From the NCBI RefSeq assembly GCF_000003195.3, contig NC_012878.2, forward strand, positions 7,871,945-7,935,944: a stretch of 64,000 bases of DNA. The letters are read 5' to 3'. Positions 44,034-56,856 of this stretch are shown here, piece by piece. Numbering within the stretch: position 1 is the stretch's first letter; each line of letters starts with the position of its first letter. A program made the translations under genes and the position numbers. Below the pieces are notes generated by a model. That model ran no database searches, was not told the DNA's origin, and was given only the letters and a program-made list of their open reading frames with translations. This stretch comes from Sorghum bicolor (Eukaryota; Streptophyta; Magnoliopsida; Poales; Poaceae).

Positions 44034-44789
44034 TGTCGCACCTAGTTTTCCAAAGAAGACCAAGCACTAACTATATGTGTGCCCATGAAGTCCACATGAC
44101 ACATATAGTGACAAATATGGAGAATATCAAGAACAATGCTTTATTATATCTCGAACATAGTTACAACAAGGCTTACATCTATTACAAAGCATAGCGGAAA
44201 CTATTCTATATCTCCATACTCCACAAGGACGGATGACTGGGGGTACACTCGCCTAGTACTACTAGAATTTCTTAGGGAACTCCACCTATGAATCACCATC
44301 TGGTACCCATCCAAGATTTTTGATTGTTGAATGTAAAGCAAGTGTGAGCGCACCATACTCAACAAGTATAACATGAGGGGATGCAAGGCTCAAAAGGCTA
44401 GACTTGGTTTGACTGCGATAAGCATTTTTAGTTGGTCATATTTTATTATTAGACCTATGTTGCTATGTTATGCTTAAACTCCCAAGGTGAGAAGTATAAT
44501 AATTATCATCAAGATTAGTCATCAACCCAAACCATCCGTAGAACCATCGATCTCGAAAAGGATCCAGGTCGCTCGTGTCCGTGAGCACGGCTGATATATC
44601 AATTTTAAAAACACTCTATAGAGCTTGTACACTTTCACCATGAGTCGTGTTATCCATATGCCCAAGGTGATCAGCCTCTTGACCCACTTCCAAGGTAAGT
44701 TGGCAGGGTTCACTATGAAGCCTTTCGAAAGTCCCCCTAACAAGTTAGTAGCTGCTAGGTTTCAGTGGCAGGTGTGCATAGGTGTCCTC

Positions 44790-46108
44790 TGTTGACACTC
44801 GCTAACACAACTTGAATACTGGGTTGTCATCCCCAGCATGGCACTAGAGTGTACTATGGTATTTATACGCACACAGATAAATCCGCAAGCGCATGGATAC
44901 CATTGTAGCTTTTACCCGGTTAAAGGTTTTATCGTATCCACAGGGAAACGGGAGAACTAATCTACGCTCTAACTTAACCTAGATAGATAGATAGGTGTAA
45001 ATAGGAAAGATGGTAGAATTGAATAAGAACAATATTAAAGATAAGATAACAATGGGTAATAATAGGGGAATAGAGAGTAGAGCAATCTAGTATATGGGCG
45101 ATGGTAGCAGAATAGAGAGGGTAACTATGGTTTCTCTACTTCAAAGGGGTATGTCTAGTATGGGACGAACCACGTGATAAGAATACACCACAAAGGATGC
45201 TTATCCATAGGCCGATAAACCCTACCCGTCCTGCTAACAGGAGGTGGACTACAGGGGACCAACGTAACTGTCACCTACGCGGCCTACCACACGATCCAGC
45301 TAGACAGGGGATATCCACAAGTAATCTAGGTCTAAGCACCACGCTTACACCTATACTACAACTCTAACCTATAGGGTCCTATAGATTAAAAGTACTCAAA
45401 AGAGTTGTGAACCAGAACATACATGATTAGTAATTGCATAATGAATTAGAAGTAGATTACCAGAGTCATCCCATGAGCAAGCTTGATTAGAGCTTGATCA
45501 TGGTGAAGTACAACTGGAGGAAGAACCGACAGGCCGGCCTCTCCTGCAATCCTCCCTCGCTCTCCATCTCGCTACTATCTAGATCTACTCTAGTTTAGAG
45601 ATGAGAGGAGAACTCTCATCTCCAAACCCTAGCTTTTGCTTTGTCTATGAATAATGAATAGGGATCAAGGGGTGCCTCCTCCAGGGGCTAGGGGGTCTGC
45701 TTATATAGTCCCCTGAAGTGAATCTGGGCCGTCGGATCAAACCGACATTGATTGAACGGTTATCCTTGATCCTTTAGGTCAGTGGAGCGTAATCTCCGAA
45801 GCGAGTCCTGATTGGACTCTGGGACAAGGCGGGCGCCCTGCCCCCGAGCCCGCTCGGCCTCCCGTTCGTTCCCGTGGCTTCTGGAGTCTTCTAGATGATA
45901 GAAAATTACACGGCACGTTCATATCTCTAGGTAAACCCGACATGTGGGCCTTTCCTCCATATTTCCTGATAACCCCCTGCAAAAATAGACAAACACCAAA
46001 ACTCGTGGAATTCTGTCAGATAAAACCCTAAGTTTAGGTGTTGGTTGTATTTGGATCATTTTCTTTATTTATTTGATGATTATATTTGGTACTTAAGGAC
46101 CTTCCACA
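44790..46108 (-). repeat. Left (3') LTR of Athila element
   Basis: 1319 bp, starting TGTTGACACTCGCTAACAC and ending CTTCCACA, where the right copy ends CGTCAACA. It lacks a 22-bp duplication present in the right LTR near 52590. The following CTCCCCCAAGC is the complement of a purine tract (46109-46120). Confidence 0.92.
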
Positions 46109-49100
46109 ACTCCCCCAAGCTTACCTCTTGCTCGTCCCTGAGCAAGGATGGACTCAAGAGTTTTTGCAGTGGTTTCATGCCGTAAAAGTACACATGCGTT
46201 CAAGCAAGATCTCATCTCTGAGTTAAAGTAAACTATTAAGATTTAAACTTACTCATATTACCTTCCACCATGGGGCTTGCAACCGTCACTTGTGTCTTGA
46301 GCAGTTAAAAGATAGAACAGTCAATTCAAGCGCCATGTCTCTTGTTCTTTGATCAACTATAGCTCTGGAGTTTTTGTAGATTTTTAAATAAAACTCAGAG
46401 ATTCCTTGTATGACTCTCTCAAATCTCTCTTTTGTGGTATTTCTAGATTCTTACCAAGGCAGTGATGATATACGCCTTCTCTCAAAGTATGTAGTATTTG
46501 TGGTATGAGGCATAGTGATATTGTCTTCTCTCTCACCCTACTCTAATAAGGCTTGATATCTGGAGCTCATAGGTGGGAGATAAAGTATACATACTTACAA
46601 GACATTTATTGCATAGTCAAACCATGGATCCAGAGAAACGAGTCAATAAGTCAATATCAAGATGTGCATGTGTGGCGAATGAATGGTGTATGATGATGAT
46701 GGTGAAAACAATGGTGAAAGTCTAATTCTACTTTTGCTCTTTTGAGGGGATACATACCTTTCTTGCACTTTTGAAACTTTTTGAGGGGGAATGAGATGCT
46801 CTATATTTTCTTTTTCTTTTCTCTCAGGTGGGTATCTTGTACCCCAAATTCTACTGTCGGACACTTGTCCATTTTTACCTCTCGTCTCACTTTTTCTTTT
46901 CTTCGAGGTTTCGGGCACTTGCCCCTTCTTATTTCCTCGTATTCACTTTTTTTTCAGAGCACTCACCCTCCTGGAATAATGTAGGAAGTGGTAGTAACCA
47001 AAATATCTCGAGCATTTATTAAACGGGGAATAACAGGGATAGGATAATGTTTTTGGCTATTCTCTCCTGGATAGGAGTAGAATAATTTTGGGTAAATCTG
47101 GAGATGGAAATGAATGGATGTATGTGGATGCGTACTTCCGGAGTAGAAGCAGCATGTATGAGTGAACGTGCAAGTGGATCTTGATTTTAACCACATGACA
47201 AGCTCCTAAGGGTCTACACAGCTTGACCACACTCAATGCTCATAAGCAGTAAAAAGTAAATGTATGGTTCAGAGTCTAATAAGCATGTATATATGGCTGT
47301 GGTAGGATTTTAAACTCTCATCATAAAGGAACTCATCATGAACATTTTAAAGATTTTCAAAGATAAAATTCTCCAGAATTCTAGTATCTCTAGGAACAGA
47401 TAAATAGCAGCTCAACCTTCCCATATCATATCTGTTAATGACTTAGACATTAGATCAAGTACTTTCCCACAAGTTCAGGTTTAGAGCAAATCTTAATTCA
47501 TAACAGTCATGCCTAAACTTGAGAGAGAATTCAATTTTGAGAACTAGTCATAGCAGAGCAACTATTCATCATTTCCATGTGAGAGCTTATTATGAGGGTT
47601 CATAGCAAACTTTATTTATTTATTTATTTAGCAAACTAAGAAAAGATATATATATATATAAGCACAAAATCTTTATTTGGGTTTTTATGATTATGCATCT
47701 TTTTATTATTTGACTAAAGTATAAACGCGAGTAGAAACACTTAGCTGGATAAATGGGGGTGCTCTCCCCCAAGCTGGATTTTGACGTAATTTGTTCTGAT
47801 GTAGCTAGCAGGTGGCGGAGGTATATTTGAATGTCGCAGCACCCTAACAGCGATTAGGATGTCCTCCGTCTGCTAGTCTTCTTTGATCCTTGAATTCTGT
47901 GGAGCTCAAATAGACAACAGAGCTTTGTGGGACTAGTTAAGTGTTAGCATAAATATCTAGCCTTTATCATGTTGAGCCTCCTCAATAAATGTTTCTCTCT
48001 TTGGTAGGATCATAAATTTATTTTTATATTTTTATTGTAAGATGAAAACATATTTATTTTATGCCACCACATTCAATATACCTATGGGTTTTAAACCACA
48101 AGTCTACTTTCATGGGGCTTTAGATTTTATGATGCAGTGCAATGAACAAATATTTTTTGTTTTCTTTTCTAATGCTAATGTGGAAAAGTAAATATGCTAA
48201 TGCAAGTGATGGAATAAAAAAGGAAAAGGAATGCAGAAAAGATAAATATGGATAAATACCGATTTTACCTTTCGGTAAGGATCCAATGTTTTAAGTCTTC
48301 TAGACAAGACTTCTCACCGTGTTCATTCTTTAGGTGCGTCATTTGATTCAGGTGTGGACCTTGATGTCTGCACCTCTTGATATGGTGTCACCCATGTTCT
48401 TCGTTTGCCCAACAGTTCAAAGTGCGGCGTTGGTAGCATCATGCTCAGTGTGTTTGTGCTCGTAGATCCAGGTCCTTGGTAGAGTCTGAGAGTTATAAAA
48501 CTCCATGTTTTGCTCGAAGTGTACCTGCTCATAGAGACAAGGCAGAGATCAAGTGCATGGGTCCTGTCGGTGGAAAACACCAACAGAACCAAAAGTGTAT
48601 TTGTTCTTCTCTAACCTTAAGCATAGTGAGCAAGACAAAGTTGATGGATAATAAGTTCATGAGTGTAGCACTTATAACATTTGTCAGATCAGATCGCTCA
48701 ACCTTATGGAAAGATAATCTATCTATGTATATGTCTTTTTCTTTATATCTCTCAAAGATTGAATGTGTAACATTTTAGCTCATATGATTAGGAGTGTGGG
48801 ATCATGGAGGTAGTACTAGGAACAAAGATTAAACGACTAAACATGCTGAATCTCTTGGGTTGGTTAATCTAGAGTTGTAAATCATACATGTTCGTCTCTT
48901 TTATTCATATGAACGCCAAAACCAAGGAGAAGCTTATAAAAGTGATAGTCAAGTACCTTAAGATGTTAGCTTACTTGAAGAGTGATGGTACAGTATCACC
49001 TTGTGGAAGCTTTCCTTTCTTAGCGATTGTGCATCGTGTTTATGACACCCTCCATGGATCATCTCTTATGAGCTACGTCTTCCTTGTGTAAATTGTTAAA

Positions 49101-49823
49101 CTTGATATGTCTCTCTCTTTGTCTCCAATGTGAGTTATCTCAGGACTTCCCAAATCGATATTGAAAGTTTTTCTGCAGGGGTTAGTCTGACAAAATATAC
49201 CAATATCTACTCAAGCAGTTTTTAGTTCAGTAACCAAACTAGACTCCATGTCTAATCAGATTAAGGAAGGCTATTTAACCTAAGCACCATGCTTAATTTA
49301 AATGCCAATGGAAGTATGTCGAGTACTTCTAAACCAACACTTGCTAGTAAATAGACAAAGGTAGCATGACAACATTTATAAAGATCTACTCAAGTGGAGA
49401 TGAAGTAGTGTGATTAGTACTTAACAAATTGAGCATGTCTCAAAGATAGGGACAACCAACATAGCAACATGGCAAAGGATGTTTTTATGTAAGGTACTCC
49501 CCCAAGATTGAATTTTGCAAAATTCAATTTTGGTTGAAATTAATTCAATATTGTATGATGATCGGTTGGACATACCTTGTGCTTGTCATTCATCCGATCT
49601 TCTTGCTCCAATCCTAGAAAGGTTAGTGACAAGAATACCCGAAGGAATATTTTACAATTATCCTTATATGCTCAATACACAAGGTAATGTTGTAAATAAT
49701 TAAAAGCTCATGTTACGATCTGATCAGTGCTTATTTTAGGACACTAAGCTTGTCCTTGGGAAACCATCAATTTATGTCGGCGAAGTGGTTTCCCTTTCAA
49801 CGCTGACCTATATCAAGATCAAC
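46109..49823 (-). other. Athila internal region without genes
   Basis: About 3.7 kb between the purine tract and the gag-side frame, where an autonomous Athila would carry pol. No frame exceeds about 100 codons, and none resembles a transposon protein. A TATTTATTTATTTA run is near 47612-47628 and a short (TA)n is near 47646-47660. Confidence 0.6.
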
Positions 49824-51387
49824 TCAACGAGATCTGCAATATTTATTATAGACATATGCATCGACAACCGCCCTTTTAAAGTTTTTATAAATAGAAAGGA
49901 AGAGGGGGTTGGAGATCTCAAGTGTGGTGATGTCGGAGAGACCAATAGATTGGGAAGATATTGCATATGAGCATGGAGTAAACGAAGTGGCTATGAAATA
50001 AATTCCATGCTCATTAATGTTATCTTCGTCTCCAATCTGAATGTTCGGAGTTTCTCTGGGATTGGTCTCACCTATGTCCTCTTCTGTAGTTGGATGAATC
50101 TCATCTTCAAAGGGAGTCAAGAACTCACCATTTGAAATTGAGCCAAAGTCAGAATCCATTAAGGCTTCTTCCTTATCCATCCATTCTACACATTCTAGCC
50201 ATTTAGAACTTGTGATCAGGAAAGGGGAGGTGTTAGAATTTTCTATATGGCTTAGCTCTCCTTCTATGACATTACTTGACATGTCATCCTCATGGTCTTT
50301 ATGACTCCTATGGTTTGATCGTCTTGATGGATTGCTAGGATCATCATGAGACTGAAAAGGAGAGGGATAAGAGGGGTCTCTAAGGTCAAGGATGGATTTA
50401 GAATTTGTGAACATGGAAGGGGAGCAGATAGAATTTTCTATATGGTTTAGCTCTCCTTCACTTGATATGTCATCCTCGACTTCTTCATAATAGGAACCAG
50501 GACATTCTCTAATAGAACCATTATTGCAAGGATTTGAATTATCCCTACTTGAAAGTCTCTTATGGAACCAGAAGTCTAAACCATCAGTATCTGAAAGATT
50601 TAAGGTTGGAATTCCTTCCTCCCTTAGAGAATTTTGGGGTATTGATGGTTTAGGATCGATAGCTAAAGTTTGGGATTGAAGTGGTTGTGATCTGGCTATC
50701 GAAACTTCTTCTTCTTGTCTAGGAACTGGTTCGTTCTCTTTGTCAGGGATATAAAAGCTAGGAGACTTTCCGCTCATTAAATCAATCAAATTCCAAGCAT
50801 CACTAGCGGACAGGTGGTGGAAAGATCCTCCAGAGGCCGCATGAAGGGTTTGCTTATTTTCCCTACTAAGGCCCTTAAAAAAGTGAAATAGAAGAACTTG
50901 TTCTGGAATAGAAAGCTTTGGGCCAATGAGAGTAAGGTCAATAAAGCGGTCCCATGATTCGCCAAGAGATTCTTCTTCTAATTGTCTAAAAGAGAGAATC
51001 TCGAGTCAAAGATCCGCCACTTTGGAGATCGGAAAATATTTAGAGAGAAAACTATTGTATAGCTCCTTCCAATCTCCATGAGCCTTCCTATGTTGAGTTT
51101 ATACCAATGTCTAGCTTTTCCCGTTAAAGAGAATGGAAAGAGCTTCCATTTAAGGGTTTCATCGGACATGTCTTCAATGCGAAGGAGGTCACAGACTGGA
51201 TAAAAATCTCTTAGGTGTGTGTATGGGTTTTCCTCACCTTCTCCTGAGAAAGGTTGTTTTGAAGAAATTCTATGTATTTTGGGCTTATCTCAAAACTAGA
51301 TGTCATGATAGGCTTTGAAGATTTTGGTGGTTCGAGATGTGTGCCCATAGGTCTATTAAACTGATAAATAGACATGTTTGTATTCAT
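49824..51387 (-). pseudogene. Athila-type gag and adjoining acidic protein, frameshifted
   Basis: The likely start is Met 51387 (MNTNMSIYQFNRPMGTHLEP). The gag-like core continues as WKELYNSFLSKYFPISKVAD, SFRQLEEESLGESWDRFID and FHFFKGLSRENKQTLHAASG, the retrotransposon gag pattern. At least two frame changes and stops lie between 51387 and 50789. From 50789 a 321-codon frame runs open to 49824. It is Ser/Glu/Asp/Asn-rich and contains two copies of the motif EGEL(N/S)HIENS about 66 residues apart, pointing to an internal duplication. I know no function for this acidic part. Confidence 0.75.
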
Positions 51388-51516
51388 GATAGACCAGAGA
51401 TCAAGGATTAGATAAGAAGAAAGAATAGCAGAGATGAGGCTAAGGATACAAGGAAAATATTTTTTTTATTTTTTAGAAAATGATTAAGCTAGTTTGTAGT
51501 CAACTCAGCAACCGTT

Positions 51517-51534
51517 TCCCCGGCAACGGCGCCA
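51517..51534 (-). promoter_or_regulatory. Primer-binding site, tRNA-Asp type
   Basis: On the minus strand TGGCGCCGTTGCCGGGGA lies eight bases inside the right LTR. This is the primer site typical of Athila-group elements and sets the orientation. Confidence 0.93.
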
Positions 51535-51542
51535 AAAATACT

Positions 51543-52884
51543 TGTTGACACTCGCTAACACCACTTGAATACTGGGTTGTCATCCCCAGCATGGCACTAG
51601 AGTGTACTATGGTATTTATACGCACACAGATAAATCTGCAAGCGCACGGATACCGTTGTAGCTTTTACCCGGTTAAAGGTTTTATCGTATCTTCAGGGAA
51701 ACAGGAGAACTGATCTATGCTCTAACTTAACCTAGATAGATAGATAGGTGTAAATAGGAAAGATGGTAGAATTGAATAAGAACAATATTAAAGATAAGAT
51801 AACAATTGGTAATAATAGGAGAATAGAGAGTAGAGCAATCTAGTATATGGGCGATGGTAGCAGAATAGAGAGGGTAACTATGGTTTCTCTACTTCAAAGG
51901 GGTATGTCTATGTCTGGGACGAACCACGTGATAAGAATACACCACAAAGGATGCTTATCCATAGGCCGATAAACCCTACCCGTCCTGCTAACAGGAGGTG
52001 GACTACAGGGGACTAACGTAACTGTCACCTACGCGGCCTACCACACAATCCAGCTAGACAGGGGATATCTACAAGTAATCTAGGTCTAAGCACCACGCTT
52101 ACACCTATACTACAACTCTAACCTATAGGGTCCTATAGATTAAAAGTACTCAAAAGAGTTGTGAACCAGAACATACATGATTAGTAATTGCATAATGAAT
52201 TAGAAGTAGATTACCAGAGTCATCCCATGAGCAAGCTTGATTAGAGCTTGATCATGGCGAAGTACAACTGGAGGAAGAACCGACAGGTCAGCCTCTCCTC
52301 CAATCCTCCCTCGCTCTCCATCTCGCTACTATCTAGATCTACTCTAGTTTAGAGATGAGATGAGAGCTCTCATCTCCAAACCCTAGCTTTTGCTCTGTCT
52401 ATGAATAATGAATAGGGATCAAGGGGTGCCTCCTCCAGGGGCCAGGGGGTCTGCTTATATAGTCCCCTCAAGTGAATCTGGGCCGTCGGATCAAACCGAC
52501 ATTGATTGAACGGTTATCCTTGATCCTTTAGGTCGGTGGAGCGTAATCCCCGAAGCGAGTCCTGATTGGACTCTGGGACAAGGCGGGCGCCCAATGGGGG
52601 GAGGGCGGGCGCCCTGCCCCCGAGCCCGCTCGGCCTCCCGTTCGTTCCCGTGGCTTCTGGAGTCTTCTAGATGATAGAAAATTACGCAGCACGTTCATAT
52701 CTCTATGTAAACCCGACATGTGGGCCTTTCCTCCATATTTCCTGATAACCCCCTGTAGAAATAGACAAACACCAAAACTCGTGGAATTCTGTCAGATAAA
52801 ACCCTAAGTTTAGGTGTTGGTTGTATTTGGATCCTTTTCTTTATTTATTTGATGATTATATTTGGTACTTAAGGACCGTCAACA
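51543..52884 (-). repeat. Right (5') LTR of Athila element
   Basis: 1342 bp, ending CCGTCAACA. Near 52590-52611 it holds an extra 22 bp that duplicates GGCGGGCGCCC with a G-run between. Confidence 0.93.
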
Positions 52885-53099
52885 TCCTCCTCCAAGAGGC
52901 ACATGTGGTCGCGGCACTATACACACCAAGGTAGGAAAACAACTATACACCACGAGGCACCCCCTCTTGCGCCTTTCGGTAACCACTAACAAGTTAGAGA
53001 AGTTCAGTTTACTGAGCTAAAGCCAGAGCCATGTAGCTCTCATGGCTGTACGGTAAATCCTGGGTGGCCGCTTTAAGATTCAGTCCTTACGGAGGGCAG

Positions 53100-54000
53100 G
53101 CTAAGAAAGATGATATCTCTTTGACAGTGAGCATAAGAAAGATGATATCTCTTTGATCTTGGATCCTATGACCATGAAAATTAATAGAGGTATGTGCAAA
53201 TATATGATACGTGTGTGGATCAAAGGGATTGTCAAACACAGTTGTGGATTGCCCGGAACATACATGCCGATCGGCAGCAGCATGGCTATGTCGCTGCATG
53301 GACAGCAAGCACAAAATAGGAACATATCTCTTTTATAATTGATGCTATAGCCATGAAACTTTGCAGAGATATGTGTGAGGGTGATATTTACTCTATGGTG
53401 AAAGGGTTTGATGATTGTTCTCACGATTTTTTAGGGAATGCCAAAACAATTTAGTGCTATGTGGCTGCTAGGATAGGAGGGACAGCGAGCACTAAAAAAT
53501 GATATATGGTTCCTCTTTGATCCTATAGCCACAAAACTTTTCAGGGACGTGTACAAGGATATGAAACACATTTTGGTTAAAGGACATGGTCACTGGAGCG
53601 ATAGAACAATGGGAACACACATGCCAATTAGCAGGAACTCTGCTGCGGGGCTGTAGGGACAGTGAGCAAAAGATAGGATCATATCTCTTGCATATTTGAT
53701 CCTATAACCATGAAACTTTGCAGAGGCATGTGCAAGAATAAGACACACATGCTGAATGAAGGGTTTGATGATTGGGCTAATGTATTATGGGAAACAACAG
53801 TACCAAACAAAGGCGAACGCTGCTGAAATAGCAGGGACAACAAACACTAAAAAACGATGATATATCTTTCATCTTGAAGTCTCTTGCTATGAAATTTTGC
53901 AGAGATGTGTGTAAATATATAAGTGATGTTATAGTCAACGGATTCATCATAGACCATGTTGGATCGTTGGAGAACATGAAGGCTGACTGACAATAGCACC
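53100..54000. repeat. Five-unit tandem repeat, period 179 bp
   Basis: The anchor ATGAAA (CCATGAAACTTTGCAGAG in the best copies) falls at 53174, 53353, 53531, 53710 and 53889, spacings of 179, 178, 179 and 179. Each unit also has GATGATATCTCTTTGATC-like and GGGACAGCGAGCACTAAAA-like words. Units are well diverged, yet the period is almost constant. It lies inside the gypsy solo LTR. No protein frame crosses it. Confidence 0.9.
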
Positions 54001-54720
54001 GCTGTCCGAAAAGGACAACAACACGATTGCGGGGAGAACTTTGTAGAAATTCGATCAAAAATAAATATGAGTACATGGTTTGCTACATGAACATGAAAAC
54101 ATCATGTAGGATATTACAAGGTTCTTACATCAAGGAATTTTAACAATTGATGATGTGGTTGGCAGCAGCTGGCATCGAAAAGATGTTGTTGGTGATCAAC
54201 AGAACAGTACCGAAAGCACGTTGGGGATCATCCATGCCTCATTACAAATCAAGGAGACATATGAGAGAGGTACGGACAACAAGACTAGAGAGGGAAATCA
54301 GAGGGATGACCTTACTATTTGGCAAGGGCCAACGGTACCATCAACATGGCCACTAGGATCGATGCCACCAGCACGTTCACAAAGATGACATCGATGATTC
54401 GATCTTGGAGAGAATCTGTAGCAAACCAGGGATCAAGGAGATGGATGAGAGGGTCATAGGTAGCGTGATCAGAGATGGGAGAGGGAGGGGCGACCTTGCT
54501 GTTGGTGAGAACCCAGCAGCAGCCAGTGATGACAACATCACTGCAAGGACAACGGGTCAACGTGGCAGCAATAATTTTCCTCGGGGACGATCTGCGGCAT
54601 ACGAAGGAGATCAATTGGGAGATATAAGGAGCTGTGGGTGCCATTGATCGAGATCAGCAGGGAAGAGTACACAGCTTACCATGGAAATGAATGGCATCCA
54701 TGGACTCCGAGGTGAAGACT
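54000..54720. other. Solo LTR interior, no gene seen
   Basis: Short frames on both strands at 54147-54656 overlap each other and show no family. I treat the stretch as LTR sequence. Confidence 0.5.
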
Positions 54721-54899
54721 AGAGCGGTGAAATCGATTCGTGGTGGCATCCTGACTTCTTTTTGGTGGAGGAGCAGCAGTGGGAGGGAGGAGATGTGGAG
54801 GGGGAGTAGGAGGCGTCCTGGCTGATGACGAGATGGAGGAAGGGAAGGAGATGAGGAGTCCTTCTCTGGTGGTGGCGTGAGGGAGAGAAAGTAGCAGAT

Positions 54900-56260
54900 G
54901 AGGAGATGTTATAGCTGTTGTTTGCTGCATGAGAGCATGCAAGTGAAGAGAGTAAAACCGAGGAAATAAAAGGGGTGTTATCAAAGGAGAATTGAAGAGA
55001 GATGACCGATGGTTTGTGTGTGAGAGAGGAGAGAATGTGGCTGATTGTTGCATGCATGCAATGGTGTAAAGGTTAGTAAGAGAGATTTTTGGCTATTGCG
55101 TGAGAAAAAGAAGAGAAGGAGGAATGGCTGCCATTATGTGCATGCAATTGAAAGAGGAGGCAAAAGGAATAGGTGTTTAAGGAGGAATGAGGTTGTCGGC
55201 ATAGGCAAGAGGTGCTCTGCTATTCTTTTAACTTCTTCAACATGCAGCTGAAACAAAGATAACAAATAAAGAGTAAAGGAGCATTATTGGGGAGGGTGGG
55301 TCTAGGAAATTAAAGCAATGAATTGTTGCATCCATTCTTGCATGAGGAAAAGGGAGAGGCTCCAGTGCAACAGCAAGAGGAGATGGCTGGCCATGAGAAT
55401 AATTCATCCTTTGGTTCTGTACATAAAAATAGAATATTAAGAGAAGGAGAATTAGTTAGAGGAATTATGGATGCTTATTGAGATGACTTCAAGGGATTGA
55501 AGGAGGGAGCAGTAGTGTTGCTATTTTTGCATGAGAGTAAGAGGAGAATGCACCGTAGGAAAAGAGAGGGGTTGTTGTTGTGTGTACACAAATGTTATTG
55601 AGGAGTGATAAATAGAGTAGCAGAACATTTTTAAAAGAATCTAGTAAATTTGAGAGGAAGTAATTAAGTAGATTTATTTTTGCATGGGAGTAGGGAGAGG
55701 CGTGGGCAGCAGAGGAGGGATGGCTGTTCATCAGCTTTTAATCTTGTAATTAGAGAGGCATGCAAATGTGATGAGGCAGAGAATTAAGAGAAGGGATTTG
55801 ATGTAGATATAATTCTTGCATGGAGGAAGAGAAGCGGGCAGCATAAGAGAGGATACCGATTTAGTAGGTGTGTCCATGCGTGATGAAAAGAGGGAGGAGA
55901 GAAAATAATGCATCTTTGTTGCATGTATGCATGCAGAAATGAAAGGGATATGAGGAAGTCATGGTTGTTTCATCAGCCATCAAGGAAGTAATGTGTGATT
56001 GATGGAGAGATTTAAGATGGGCATGCAAAGGAGCTCCACTGATGGATTAAAGTGCTGCTGCTCTTATTTGCATGAGGGAAAGGGGAGGTCGGCATTGAAG
56101 GAGTGATGTTTTCATGTGAGGGGGAGGGAGGAGATATGCTGCTGCTACTCATCTTTTAATTGCACAATTCAAAAGAGGAACACTAAAAGGGAGTTATGGT
56201 GTTGATTCCATGCACGCTCAGAGAAGATGTGGTGCATGTTTTCACAGGAGAAAAAGAGAG
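54900..56260. repeat. Degenerate TTGCATG-G/A-rich repeats in solo LTR
   Basis: A word of the form TTGCATGAGGGAAAGGGAGAGG recurs in variants near 55338, 55526, 55680, 55816 and 56069, among purine-rich sequence. Spacing is irregular (about 135-250 bp). It could be a decayed tandem array. Confidence 0.5.
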
Positions 56261-56856
56261 CTCGGCCAAGGGGTGGGAGAAGAAGAGAAGAGTGTTGGGC
56301 TGAGTTGTTCTTGACCCAAAGCATTGAGATGTGAACAAAAAATGGTCATACTTTGACATTTTAACAACAAATAAGAACTTGAGCTTCTGTTGTGATAAAA
56401 AGGGAAGAAAGTATAAGTCCATTAATGACAACGAGATAAGTTGGGCTGCTATATACATGATAGAAAGAAAGAGTGCGTTGGTATTGGCTTCACCCAAATG
56501 GAGATTGATTTGGAGTTCGGTAAAAGCTTGGAAGAGGAAGGATTATAACACATCAGGTTGAGAAGATATGATAATATTTGGGTTGGGATTTTGGAAGACA
56601 AGGTTGCGATCAAACCAAGCATATTTAGAAATAATTAAATTCATTTTTCAAACATAAACACAATGCAAAGGAATGAATGCAACAAACCATTAAGTTGTAT
56701 TGGAAAAATTTTAGAAACTCACATTTTCCACTGTCTAGAATATCAACAACTTAACTAAAGTTGGTACATTTTATGAAATAGTAAAAATCTTTTGTTTTGT
56801 TTTTGGTGTTTTCTAAGTCATATCCCAAAGTAGGAATTTTGGGGTGTGACATGGTC

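Larger units (their letters stand above)
44790..52884 (-). mobile_element. Athila-type Ty3/gypsy element, non-autonomous
   Basis: LTRs at 44790-46108 and 51543-52884 (1319 and 1342 bp) begin TGTTGACACTCG. The TSD is TCCTC at 44785-44789 and 52885-52889. The primer site is the tRNA-Asp type used by Athila elements. Only a broken gag region is coding. I see no protease, reverse transcriptase, RNase H or integrase in the 5.4-kb interior. It would depend on a relative for movement. It is inserted within the gypsy solo LTR. Confidence 0.93.
44034..56851 (-). mobile_element. Gypsy solo LTR (Tekay-like), split by Athila insertion
   Basis: Begins TGTCGCACC and ends GGTGTGACA, with the 5-bp TSD TGGTC at 44029-44033 and 56852-56856. 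After subtracting the nested Athila element it is about 4.7 kb. It contains no gag or pol, so it is a solo LTR, the usual product of recombination between the two LTRs of one element. Parts align with the Tekay LTR at 2187-2260 and 2380-2440 (ACTATGAAGCCTTTC, CTAACAAGTTAG, GAGCTAAAGCCAGAGCCAT), which places it in the same broad group and orientation. It holds a 179-bp tandem array and other degenerate repeats. Confidence 0.9.

Noticed and set aside
46781..47022. Short Phe/Ser-rich frames in the Athila interior
   Set aside because: Produced by CT-rich sequence in several frames at once; no start context or similarity.
53100..54000. CRISPR-like array
   Set aside because: Units are long, degenerate and without unique spacers between identical repeats, and the sequence is a plant retrotransposon LTR.
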